This document shows positions 1 through 7,968 of a stretch of 64,000 nucleotides of DNA, piece by piece. A model generated the notes under the pieces. That model was not told where the DNA came from. It searched no databases and worked only from the letters and a program-made list of their open reading frames with translations. The position numbers were made by a program, and so were the translations under genes. Positions within the stretch are counted from its first letter, which is position 1, and each line of letters begins with the position of its first letter. Origin of the DNA: Leifsonia sp. Root227 (GTDB lineage: Bacteria; Actinomycetota; Actinomycetes; Actinomycetales; Microbacteriaceae); NCBI RefSeq assembly GCF_001428745.1, contig NZ_LMIO01000003.1:372001-436000 (forward strand). The letters run 5' to 3'.

Positions 1-471
1 CACGTACGGCTCTTTCAATGGAACGCCGTTGACGCTCATCTGACCGAGCGCGTTGCAGCAGGTGATTTTGTCGCCCGGCAGGCCGATGACGCGCTTCACC
101 AGGTGCTGGTCGCTGTCGGATGCGCCGAGGCCGACGAAGTCGAGGACGGCGCCGACCGCCTTCTGCAGCGGGTTCGCGGTGCTGGGGGCAGGCGCGGGGA
201 GCCAGCCGCCCGGGTCTTTGAACACGACGACGTCGCCGCGCTGCAGGCCGAACAGTTTCGGCTGGAACTCGTTGACGATGATCCTGTCGTTGATCTGGAG
301 CGTGTTCTCCATCGAGCCGGACGGGATGTAGAACGACCTGACCACGAACGTCTTGACCAGGAAAGACACCAGAACGGCGACCAGGAAGATGACGACGACA
401 TCCCTGAGGAGCGTCTTCCAGGTCGACTTCTTAGCGCCGCGGCGCGTGGTGGCTGTGGTGCTTTCGGTCAC
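1..471 (-). CDS. lepB: Signal peptidase I (N-terminal 157 residues; gene runs off the left edge)
   Basis: Membrane-bound serine protease (S26 family) that removes signal peptides from exported proteins outside the membrane. Reading from a GTG at 471, a basic N-terminus precedes one membrane segment (about residues 23-43). The catalytic serine motif PSGSMENTL follows at about residue 51. The catalytic lysine is in the motif VKRVIGLPGD near residue 126. Family members are usually about 230-260 residues, so the last third, with the final conserved box, lies outside the window. The GTG start is chosen because it gives a short cytoplasmic tail before the membrane anchor. It is divergent from the M23 peptidase gene at 612. 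Confidence 0.93.
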   Translation of the reverse strand, partial: MTESTTATTRRGAKKSTWKTLLRDVVVIFLVAVLVSFLVKTFVVRSFYIPSGSMENTLQINDRIIVNEFQPKLFGLQRGDVVVFKDPGGWLPAPAPSTANPLQKAVGAVLDFVGLGASDSDQHLVKRVIGLPGDKITCCNALGQMSVNGVPLKEPYV

Positions 472-611
472 AATCTTTCACCGTAGCGTGCCGACCCTGT
501 GAGCTGCATCCGACTCCCCGTGCCCCCGCTTGGGGACCCTTGTGCGGTGCGCGCCCTGGTGAGACCATCAGAGCACGGGCGCGCCTCGTCGTACCGGCCG
601 CCCGCGTGACG

Positions 612-2027
612 ATGCGAAACGCGCTGGAACGCTCCGAGCAGTGGTCACGACGCGAACGCCCGCGCCGCGCTGGAAAAGCCTGTGCCATAGCCGTGGTCGC
701 CGTCGCCCTGGTCTTCGGAACCCAGCAGGCAGCCTTCGGCGCTGGATGCGCGGAGGGTGACAGTGGATGCGCTGTGTCGACTCCCACGCCGACCCCAACG
801 CACGCTCCGTCGACCGATCCGGGGGACACCGGTGACGGCGAATCGACGCCGGCTCCGACGCCCAGCCCGACAGACACGCCGACCCCGACTCCGACGCCCA
901 CGCAAACCCCCACGCCGACTCCGACATCGACCCCCACGCCCACCCCGACCCAAACGCCCACACCGACACCCACCAGCACCCCACCCACCACCCCGCCGCC
1001 GACCGACCAGATCCCGCTCGAGCCCTCTCCGGTCTTCGACAACGGCGTCACCCTCGATCAGTCGCAGCTGGAGCAGGCGGCGCAGCTCGCCAGCGACCTC
1101 GCGTCCGCTCAGCAGACTCTCGCGGACGCCACGCAGCAGTCGGTCGGCGTGCAGCGCGAGAAGGACCAGGCGGTCGCCGCCGCCGACGCGCTCGCCGCGC
1201 AGGCGAAGGCCGCGAAGAAGCAGGCGCAGCAGTCGGCGGCGTTCGCGACCGCCCTCATCCGGTCGCAGGGCTCCAGGTCGCTGACGATGGATCCGCTGAC
1301 CGCGGCCCTCGCAAGCCCGGGCAACCTGCTCGACAAGCTCGGCGCCGTCGACAGGTTCCGCTCGGTGACCGCGTCCCGTGAGGCGGCGATGACGGCCGCG
1401 AAGCACGACGCAGAGCAGGCGGCAGCGCTGCACACGAGGGCGGAGAAGGCACAGCAGACCGCGGACGGCGTCGACCTCGACGGCAGCGAGCAGGCCGTCG
1501 CCGACGCGCAGACGGCGGTCGACACCGCAGAGTCGGCGCTCGCGTCGCTTCCGACCCTGCAGGCGGCCGGTGTCGGCTGGCAGGCGTTGGCCGACGTTCC
1601 GGCCGGGGTGTCCGGCTGGGTGCTCCCCGTGCACGGCCCGCTCACCGACCTGTTCGGCCCTCGTCCCTCCCGGCCGGCGGGAACCGCGCTCTTCCACCCA
1701 GGCGACGACATCGGCGCCGGCTGCCGCTCCACCATCGTCGCCGCGGCAGCAGGAACGGTCGTGGACGCTGGGCCCAACGGCTCGTACGGCAACTTCGTCA
1801 TGATCGACCACGGCGGCGGCATCGACACGGCGTACGGGCACATCGTGGACGGCGGGATCGGCGTGACGGTGGGGGAGACGGTGCAGGCCGGGCAGCCGAT
1901 CGCCCTGGTCGGCAGCACGGGCGCATCCACCGGCTGCCACCTGCACTTCGAGGTGCGCGTCAACGGGGTGCAGATCGACCCGCTGCCGTTCATGGCGGCC
2001 AGAGGAGTGACGCTCGGAACGCGCTGA
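612..2027 (+). CDS. Secreted or membrane-anchored M23-family peptidase with Thr-Pro linker
   Basis: Probable cell-wall metallopeptidase or an EnvC-like amidase activator. From ATG 612 (471 residues), a hydrophobic segment at about residues 22-42 (AIAVVAVALVFG) is a signal peptide or anchor. A long Thr-Pro linker (about 54-136) follows, then an alanine/glutamine-rich coiled coil (about 146-320) and a C-terminal M23 domain (about 331-463). The M23 zinc motifs are visible as HPGDD and HLHFEV, and GHI follows the DTAYGH segment. The family normally shows HxxxD, so HPGDD is acceptable. GTG 606, two codons upstream, is an alternative start; no clear ribosome site favours either. The coiled coil plus M23 layout resembles proteins working in division or wall remodelling; the substrate is not known. 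Confidence 0.85.
   Translation: MRNALERSEQWSRRERPRRAGKACAIAVVAVALVFGTQQAAFGAGCAEGDSGCAVSTPTPTPTHAPSTDPGDTGDGESTPAPTPSPTDTPTPTPTPTQTPTPTPTSTPTPTPTQTPTPTPTSTPPTTPPPTDQIPLEPSPVFDNGVTLDQSQLEQAAQLASDLASAQQTLADATQQSVGVQREKDQAVAAADALAAQAKAAKKQAQQSAAFATALIRSQGSRSLTMDPLTAALASPGNLLDKLGAVDRFRSVTASREAAMTAAKHDAEQAAALHTRAEKAQQTADGVDLDGSEQAVADAQTAVDTAESALASLPTLQAAGVGWQALADVPAGVSGWVLPVHGPLTDLFGPRPSRPAGTALFHPGDDIGAGCRSTIVAAAAGTVVDAGPNGSYGNFVMIDHGGGIDTAYGHIVDGGIGVTVGETVQAGQPIALVGSTGASTGCHLHFEVRVNGVQIDPLPFMAARGVTLGTR
780..1010 (+). repeat. Low-complexity Thr-Pro coding repeat
   Basis: The reading frame of the M23 peptidase here consists almost entirely of alternating Thr and Pro codons (acgccgac/acccccacg variants), giving an extended wall-spanning linker. 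Different Thr and Pro codons are mixed, so the DNA is only partly repetitive. Such tracts commonly vary in length between strains. Confidence 0.8.
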
Positions 2028-2107
2028 CATCCGCCCCGCGATACGTGTTCCTCCGTGTTACCAGGGTGGTCTGGCCGATTTCCGTCGCGCGGGCGTACGG
2101 TGCAGAC

Positions 2108-3448
2108 ATGACCGAACTCACCGAGCTCGTCGGGTCATGGATGCGGCGCCAGCGCTGGTACTCGACCAAGAGCGTCGAACCGCGGCTGCGGCTGCTCGCC
2201 TCCTTCGAGACCGGGCGGGCGGACGACGACGTCCGTATCGTCACGCACTTCTTCGCCGACGACGCACCGCGCACCCCTCGGGTGTACCAGGTGCCCGTCG
2301 TCGCCCGGCCACGCGCAGACGGCGACCCCGCTGCGCTGATCGGCGAGGCCGGAGGGCGGTACCTCTACGACGGCCCGGACGACGAGGCGTACGTGACGGC
2401 CCTGGTCGGCGTGATGGACGGCGCTCTCGGCGTCGACGGAAGGGATGCGGATGCGCAGGGGCACACGCTCGGCGCCCCCATCGCCGTGCAGTCGTCGCGC
2501 AAACTCACCGGCGAGCAGTCGAACACGTCGATCGTCGGGGAGCTCGTCGGCGGCAGGCTCGCGCTGATCAAAGTCTTCCGGGTCGTACAGGACGGCGAGA
2601 ACCCGGACGTGTCCACCCTCGCCGCCCTCACGGCCGGCGGATCGCTGCGCACTCCTGCGCTGCTCGGCTGGCTGACCGGAAGCTGGCCGGCCCCGGTCGG
2701 CGGAGGCCGCGCATCCGGTGAGCTGGCTCTGGTGCAGGACTTCCTCAGCGGCGCGGAGGACGGCTGGGAGCTCGCGGTGAGCGCCGCCGAGCGCGGCGAG
2801 GACTTCGCCGACCGCGCCAGGGAGCTCGGCGCGGGAACGGCCGAGCTGCACCTTTCGTTGGCTGCGGCCCTGCCGACCAAGCCGGCGACGCGCGACGATG
2901 TCGCCCTCGCCCTCGACGGGATGTTCCAGCGGCTCACGATCACCTCCAGCGAGGTGCCGGAGGTGGCGGAGCTGCGGGCGGGGATCGCGGCGGTGTACGA
3001 GGTGGCTGCGGAGGAGCCGCATCCGCTGTTGCAGCGCATCCACGGCGACCTGCACCTCGGGCAGGTGCTCTATTCGGCTGAGCGCGGCTGGCAGTTCATC
3101 GACTTCGAGGGGGAGCCGCTGCGCCCGCTGTCGGAGCGGGCGATCCCGGATGCGACGATGCGGGATGTGGCGGGGATGCTGCGCTCGTTCGACTACGTCG
3201 CCGGTTCGCTCGCGCGCAGGGAGCCGCCGATCGACGCGGTCGCGTGGGCGGCGCGGGCCAGGCAGGCGTACCTTGACGGATACGCGTCGGTGGCTGGCGC
3301 AGCGGTGGCCGACCACCAGCGGCTGCTCGACGCCTTCGAGCTCGACAAGGCGGTGTACGAGGTCACCTACGAGGCGCGGCACCGGCCGTCGTGGGTGCCG
3401 ATCCCTCTCGCCGCGGTGCGCAGGCTGCTTTCGACCCGCGTGGGCTGA
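2108..3448 (+). CDS. Maltokinase-like sugar kinase (aminoglycoside-phosphotransferase fold)
   Basis: Likely ATP-dependent phosphorylation of maltose or another sugar. The 446-residue protein begins with the cap-domain signature RRQRWYSTKSV typical of actinobacterial maltokinases (Mak/Pep2). Its C-terminal half has the kinase loop HGDLHLGQVL and the metal-binding segment IDFEGEPLRPLSER, followed by RDVAGMLRSFDYVAG; all are maltokinase hallmarks. ATG 2108 is chosen because a -10-like TACGGT ends six bases before it, a leaderless arrangement seen repeatedly in this window. No trehalose synthase (treS), glgE or glgB lies nearby, so the pathway partner must be elsewhere. Another small-molecule kinase of the same fold is possible. 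Confidence 0.82.
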   Translation: MTELTELVGSWMRRQRWYSTKSVEPRLRLLASFETGRADDDVRIVTHFFADDAPRTPRVYQVPVVARPRADGDPAALIGEAGGRYLYDGPDDEAYVTALVGVMDGALGVDGRDADAQGHTLGAPIAVQSSRKLTGEQSNTSIVGELVGGRLALIKVFRVVQDGENPDVSTLAALTAGGSLRTPALLGWLTGSWPAPVGGGRASGELALVQDFLSGAEDGWELAVSAAERGEDFADRARELGAGTAELHLSLAAALPTKPATRDDVALALDGMFQRLTITSSEVPEVAELRAGIAAVYEVAAEEPHPLLQRIHGDLHLGQVLYSAERGWQFIDFEGEPLRPLSERAIPDATMRDVAGMLRSFDYVAGSLARREPPIDAVAWAARARQAYLDGYASVAGAAVADHQRLLDAFELDKAVYEVTYEARHRPSWVPIPLAAVRRLLSTRVG

Positions 3449-3466
3449 GGTCGCGGGGCTGGCCAT

Positions 3467-3490
3467 CTTGCACGCAAGCTTGCATGCAAG
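3467..3490. promoter_or_regulatory. Two tandem 12-bp palindromes, probable GntR operator
   Basis: CTTGCACGCAAG (3467-3478) is followed directly by CTTGCATGCAAG (3479-3490). The second copy is a perfect palindrome; the first differs at one central base. They sit just upstream of a -10-like TAGACT (3495-3500), which lies six bases before the GntR start codon, so a protein bound here would block RNA polymerase. Autoregulation by the adjacent GntR protein is inferred. Confidence 0.7.
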
Positions 3491-3506
3491 CGCGTAGACT
3501 GGTGGC

Positions 3507-4196
3507 ATGATCCCCGCGGCAGAGCTTGCGTACGCCACCACCAAACGCCTCATCCTGAGCGGCACGGCGCCGGGTGGCACCCTCCTCAGCGAGGCGCAGC
3601 TCGGCGCGGAGCTCGGCGTGAGCCGCACCCCGGTGCACGAGGCGTTCCTGCGTCTCGCCGCCGAAGGGCTGCTCACGCTCGAGACCCGCCGCGGCGCGGT
3701 CGTGACGCCGATGTCGCCCAGGGAGGCGCAGAACGTCCTCGACCTGCGCGAGGCCATCGAGGCGAGCGCCGCCCGCCGGGTGCTGGATGCGGGTGGCCCG
3801 GACGACGCTCTCGTCACCGCCCTCGACGACGCGCTCGCCGAGCAGCGCGCGGCCATTGCGGCGGACGACGTGGAGCGCTTCGTCGAGGCCGACCAGTGGT
3901 TCCACGCGGCGATCGTGGAGGCGTCGGGAAACGACCTCGCCGTGCACTTCTTCGGGATGCTCAGGGACAGGCAGCAGCGCATCCGGCACCAGTTGTTCCG
4001 GGTGCGGCCCGGCACGCTCGGCGACTCGCTCGCCGATCACGAGGCCCTGTTCGCAGCGCTGCGGGACAACAGGGACAACGGCGGCGGCGACAACGGCGGC
4101 GGCGACAGTGCCGGCGGACGCCCGGAGCGGGGAGCCGGAATGGTGTTCGAGGAGCGCCTGCGGTCGCACATCGCCAGGAACCAGGGCGCCCTGTGA
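3507..4196 (+). CDS. GntR-family transcriptional regulator (FCD/FadR type)
   Basis: DNA-binding repressor of 229 residues. Residues 1-70 form the winged helix (LSEAQLGAELGVSRTPVHEA is the recognition region), and the rest is an FCD ligand-binding domain with the EADQWFHAAIVEASGN segment that carries metal or ligand contacts. It starts at an apparently leaderless ATG behind TAGACT. The stop codon overlaps the GTG of the MFS transporter gene (GTGA), so the two are translationally coupled and the transporter is the likely target. Near the C-terminus a perfect 15-bp tandem duplication encodes DNGGGDNGGGD, unusual inside this helical domain. Confidence 0.9.
   Translation: MIPAAELAYATTKRLILSGTAPGGTLLSEAQLGAELGVSRTPVHEAFLRLAAEGLLTLETRRGAVVTPMSPREAQNVLDLREAIEASAARRVLDAGGPDDALVTALDDALAEQRAAIAADDVERFVEADQWFHAAIVEASGNDLAVHFFGMLRDRQQRIRHQLFRVRPGTLGDSLADHEALFAALRDNRDNGGGDNGGGDSAGGRPERGAGMVFEERLRSHIARNQGAL
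4074..4103 (+). repeat. Perfect 15-bp tandem duplication inside the GntR gene
   Basis: The unit GACAACGGCGGCGGC occurs at 4074-4088 and again at 4089-4103, adding Asp-Asn-Gly-Gly-Gly twice in frame. It is a replication-slippage signature within the last quarter of the regulator's ligand-binding domain. Confidence 0.85.
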
Positions 4197-5443
4197 GTCG
4201 CACCACAACGCGCCCACCGTGGCGCATCGTCTTCGCGCTGATGTTCTTCTGCTCCTGGTGCGGCAACCAGTTCAGCCCGCTGCTGCTGATGTACAAGGAT
4301 GTGCAGCACTACTCCGAGCTGACCGTCAACATGTTCCTCGGCGTCTACGTGCTCGGTCTCGCTCCCGCGCTGCTCATCGCCGGCCCGCTCTCCGACCGGC
4401 ACGGGCGGCGTCCGCTGATGCTCGCGGGGGTGCTCACGGCGGTGCTGGCGAGCGCCAGTCTCGCTCTCGGGACGTTCGGGCCGGTGCCGATCTACCTCGG
4501 CAGGCTGCTGTCCGGCATCACGGTCGGTATCGCGATGGCCGTCGGGACGAGCTGGATGAAGGAGCTCTCCTCCCCGCGCTACGAACCCGGTGTGGATGCG
4601 GCGGCGGGCGCACGGCGCTCGTCGCTCGCGTTCACCCTCGGCTCTGCCACCGGTGCCCTGGTCGCGGGCGGCATCGCCCAGTTCACGTCGTTCGGTGAGG
4701 AGCTTCCGTTCGCCGTGCACATCCTGCTGACCCTGCCGTTCGCGTGGCTGGTGCTGCGCGCGCCGGAGACGGCGACCAACGGAGGGGAGCGCGGTCCGCT
4801 GCGCGCCCAGCTGCGCATCCCCGGGGCCGGGCACAAGCGCTTCACGCGCGTGGTGATCGTCGCGGCGCCGTGGATCTTCGCCTCGGCTGCGCTCGCATAC
4901 GGCTACCTCCCCGTGCTGCTGGCGAAGCAGACCGGCGACTGGGGCCTCGGCTACGCGACGCTGCTGACCGTGGTCGCGCTCGGTGTCGCGTCGCTGGTGC
5001 AGCCGCTCGCGAAGCGGCTGCACTCGGTGTCGAGCGCGCGCGGACTGGTCGCCGCCCTCGTGGTGATAGCGGTGGGGCTGGTCGTGCTCACCGGTGCTGT
5101 CGCCTGGGGTTCGCTCTGGCTGGGCGGGGCCGCCAGCGTCGTCCTCGGCGCAGGGATGGGCGTCGCCCTGGTCTCCGGCCTGCTGGAGGTGCAGCGGATC
5201 GCGGGTCCGCGCGACCTCGCCGGACTGACCGGGATGTTCTACGCGGTGGCGTACGCAGGGTTCCTGGTCCCGACGATCATGGCCGCGCTCACTCCTCCGC
5301 TCAGTACGATCGGCCTGTTCGTCGCCCTCGTCGTGCTCGCAGCCCTCTCAGCCGTGCTGCTGCTCGCGTCGTACACCAAGCATCTGCCGCACCCACCGAC
5401 CGCCTCGGCGCCGACGGCGCCCACTCCCGCCATCGGCTCCTGA
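4193..5443 (+). CDS. MFS transporter
   Basis: Twelve-helix major facilitator, 416 residues from GTG 4193, which overlaps the GntR stop. Helix 1 begins at IVFALMFFCSWCGNQ. The A-motif loop between helices 2 and 3 is visible as GPLSDRHGRRP, and the central cytoplasmic loop is at about residues 190-210. Membership is clear but the substrate is not. Coupling to a GntR-FCD repressor suggests inducible efflux or uptake of a small organic acid or drug. The C-terminal tail is rich in Pro, Thr and Ala. Confidence 0.88.
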   Translation: MSRTTTRPPWRIVFALMFFCSWCGNQFSPLLLMYKDVQHYSELTVNMFLGVYVLGLAPALLIAGPLSDRHGRRPLMLAGVLTAVLASASLALGTFGPVPIYLGRLLSGITVGIAMAVGTSWMKELSSPRYEPGVDAAAGARRSSLAFTLGSATGALVAGGIAQFTSFGEELPFAVHILLTLPFAWLVLRAPETATNGGERGPLRAQLRIPGAGHKRFTRVVIVAAPWIFASAALAYGYLPVLLAKQTGDWGLGYATLLTVVALGVASLVQPLAKRLHSVSSARGLVAALVVIAVGLVVLTGAVAWGSLWLGGAASVVLGAGMGVALVSGLLEVQRIAGPRDLAGLTGMFYAVAYAGFLVPTIMAALTPPLSTIGLFVALVVLAALSAVLLLASYTKHLPHPPTASAPTAPTPAIGS

Positions 5444-5680
5444 CGGCCGCACCCAACTCCGTCCGAGCGGATCTCGGCGCGCAACCGGCTCGTTTCTCCT
5501 TCCGGACGGAGCAACCGGCGGCGGGTTTCGCCTGGCTTCCGTCGCTACGGAGACACGCCGCGGCGCCGGAGCGTTACCCGCGCGTCCGGCGCCACGTGGG
5601 GTCGGCGCATTCGAAGCCCTGTGCCGCCTTGCCGCGATTGTCCTGCTGTCGTCCCTCGAGCGGTAGACAGACAGGGAATT

Positions 5681-7078
5681 CTACTGCTGAGCCGCTGAGG
5701 CTGCGGTCGTCGCTCCTACCCGGTAGCGGGCGCCGCGGTGGTTCTCCGGGAGGCGGTCGCCTGCCCCGTGCAGCTTGTGTCGCAGGCTTCCCTCCACGTA
5801 CTCCTCCGGGTATGCACCGCGCTTGCGCAGCTCGGGGATGACGAACTCCACCACGTCCTCGAAGGTCCCAGGCGTGATCGCGTACGCCAGGTTGAACCCG
5901 TCGACGTCGGTGTCCTCCACCCACTCCTGCAGCTGGTCGGCGATCTCCGAGCCGGAACCGATGATGAACGGGCCGAGGCCGCCGATCGCCCCGAGGCGGC
6001 CGATGTCGCGCACCGTCCACTCGCTGCCGTCCTCGTTGGCACGCTGGTAGTTGGCGACAGCAGACTGGATGGCGTTGCTCTGCACGTTCCCGATCGGCTC
6101 GTCGAGGTCGTAGGTGGACAGGTCGACGCCCATCCAGCCGGACATGAACACCAGTGCGCCCTCCGGCGAGGCGTACGTCAGGTAGTCCTCGTATTTCGCC
6201 TGCGCCTTCTCGCTTGTCTCGTCGGTGATGATCGTGAGCAGCGTGTAGATGCGCGCGGCGTAGCGGTCGCGCCCGGCCGCTTCGAGCGCATCCCGCAGCT
6301 TGGCGACCGTCGCCTTCAGGCCCTCCTTGGTGGAGGCGGCGACGAAGATGGCCTCCGCGTTCTCCGCCGCGAACCCGATGCCGCGACTGGATGCGCCTGC
6401 CTGGTAGATCACCGGCGTGCGCTGGGTGCTCGGCTCCGACAGGTGGATGCCCGGCACCGTGTAGTGCTTGCCATGGTGGCCGATCTCGTGCACCTTCGAC
6501 GGGTCGGTGAACACGCCGGTCTCGCGGTCGCGGACGACGGCGTCGTCCTCCCACGACCCCTCCCAGAGCTTGTAGAGCACTTCGAGGTATTCGTCTGCCT
6601 GGTCGTAGCGGTCGTCGTGCTGCAGCTGGTCTTCGTGGCCCATGTTGCGCGCGGCGGACGGCAGGTAGCCGGTGACCACGTTCCAGCCGATCCTGCCGTT
6701 GGTCAGGTGGTCGAGCGTCGACATCCGGCGCGCGAACGGGTATGGATGCTCGTACGCCGTGCCCGCCGTGATCCCGAACCCGAGGTGCTCTGTGACGAGG
6801 GCCATCGCGGACACCAGCAGCACGGGGTCGTTCACCGGCACCTGGGCGCCGTGCCGGATGGCGGCCTCGTTCGATCCGCCGTACACGTCGTATGTGCCGA
6901 GTACGTCGGCGATGAAGATGCCGTCGAACGCGCCGCGCTCCAGCAGCTTGGCGAGCTCCGTCCAGTATGTGAGGTCCTTGTAGCGCCAGGCCTGGTCGTC
7001 CGGGTGTCGCCACATGCCGGAGGACTGGTGGGCGACGCAATTCATGTCGAAGGCGTTGAATCGGATCTGACGGGTCAT
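5681..7078 (-). CDS. LLM-class flavin-dependent monooxygenase (NtaA/SnaA/DszA family)
   Basis: FMNH2-dependent monooxygenase of the bacterial-luciferase superfamily, 465 residues from ATG 7078. Seen in the sequence are the N-terminal strand IRFNAFDMNCVAHQSSGMW, the TAYEHPYPFARRMSTLDHLT segment and NGRIGWNVVTGY, all diagnostic for the NtaA/SnaA/DszA/RutA-like subgroup. Relatives attack nitrilotriacetate, dibenzothiophene sulfone or alkanesulfonates. It needs a separate flavin reductase; none is adjacent. The 237-bp gap to the MFS gene shows no further gene. Substrate unassigned. Confidence 0.88.
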   Translation of the reverse strand: MTRQIRFNAFDMNCVAHQSSGMWRHPDDQAWRYKDLTYWTELAKLLERGAFDGIFIADVLGTYDVYGGSNEAAIRHGAQVPVNDPVLLVSAMALVTEHLGFGITAGTAYEHPYPFARRMSTLDHLTNGRIGWNVVTGYLPSAARNMGHEDQLQHDDRYDQADEYLEVLYKLWEGSWEDDAVVRDRETGVFTDPSKVHEIGHHGKHYTVPGIHLSEPSTQRTPVIYQAGASSRGIGFAAENAEAIFVAASTKEGLKATVAKLRDALEAAGRDRYAARIYTLLTIITDETSEKAQAKYEDYLTYASPEGALVFMSGWMGVDLSTYDLDEPIGNVQSNAIQSAVANYQRANEDGSEWTVRDIGRLGAIGGLGPFIIGSGSEIADQLQEWVEDTDVDGFNLAYAITPGTFEDVVEFVIPELRKRGAYPEEYVEGSLRHKLHGAGDRLPENHRGARYRVGATTAASAAQQ

Positions 7079-7188
7079 GAAGCCAGGATGGGGGACGACC
7101 GTCCCCGACCGCACTCCGGCCGAAACCTGGCGTAAAGAAGAGTGGACGGCCGCGTCACTCGCGGGTCGCGCTCCGCGTCACTCGCGCG

Positions 7189-7959
7189 TCACTCGCCGCG
7201 GAACTCCGGCTTCCGCTTCTGCTGGAATGCGGCGAACCCTTCGCGGTAGTCAGCCGTGGCGCGCAGTTCTTCCTGTGCGCGGTTCTCGGCGGCGACCGCA
7301 TCCCACAGCGCGAGCTCGCCGTCGCGGATGGCGGCCACGATCCGCTTGCTCGCCAGCAGGGCCGCGGTGGCGCCGGATGCGGCGGTCGCTGCGGCCGCAT
7401 CCACCGCCTGCTGCAGCTCGCCGGCAGGAAGCGCCCTGCTGAACAGCCCGGAGGCGACCGCCTCCGTCCCGCTCATGAGCCGCCCGGTGTAGATGAGGTC
7501 GAGCGCCTTGTGGGCACCGAGCCGCGAGACGAACAGGGAGTGCCCTCCCGAGTCGAGGAGCGCCCCGAGCGCCGCGAACGGCGAGCCGATCTTCGCGTCC
7601 TCCGCCACGTAGACCACGTCGGTGGCCAGCAGCAGACCGAGGCCGACGCCGAGGGATGCGCCCTGCGCCGCCGCGAAGGTCGGCGCGGGGAAGGCGCTCA
7701 TCCTGCGCAGCAGCGGCGTCACCAGGCCGTCGAGGTAACCGCTGACGTCGTCGGTCGCCGGGTCGACACCAGCGATGTCGCGCCCGGCGCAGAACGCACG
7801 CCCCGTGCCGCTCAGCACGAGCGCGCGCACCCCGGCCGCCTCGGCCTCCTGGTATGCGGAGGACAGCTCGCGCAGGCCGGTCTCGTCGAGCGCGTTCAGC
7901 TTGGCGGGCGCGTCCAGGGTGACCCTGGCGATCCCGTCTGCGATGGCGAGGTCGATCAT
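7189..7959 (-). CDS. paaG: Enoyl-CoA hydratase/isomerase, probable ring-1,2-epoxyphenylacetyl-CoA isomerase
   Basis: Crotonase-fold protein of 256 residues. The oxyanion-hole segments are GTGRAFCAGRDI and AAQGASLGVGLGLLLATD. It lies ten bases behind paaE as the last gene of the paaABCDE operon, the position expected for an enzyme that converts the epoxide to oxepin-CoA (PaaG) or for a companion hydratase. In the second hydratase/isomerase gene (21078-21872) the acidic residues around the active site differ, so the two proteins probably share the PaaF and PaaG roles. The exact split cannot be decided by reading alone. Confidence 0.75.
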   Translation of the reverse strand: MIDLAIADGIARVTLDAPAKLNALDETGLRELSSAYQEAEAAGVRALVLSGTGRAFCAGRDIAGVDPATDDVSGYLDGLVTPLLRRMSAFPAPTFAAAQGASLGVGLGLLLATDVVYVAEDAKIGSPFAALGALLDSGGHSLFVSRLGAHKALDLIYTGRLMSGTEAVASGLFSRALPAGELQQAVDAAAATAASGATAALLASKRIVAAIRDGELALWDAVAAENRAQEELRATADYREGFAAFQQKRKPEFRGE

Positions 7960-7968
7960 CGGTGCTCC

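Noticed and set aside
780..1010. Thr-Pro repeat considered as a minisatellite
   Set aside because: Codons vary along the tract, so selection on the protein linker explains it better than DNA-level repetition.
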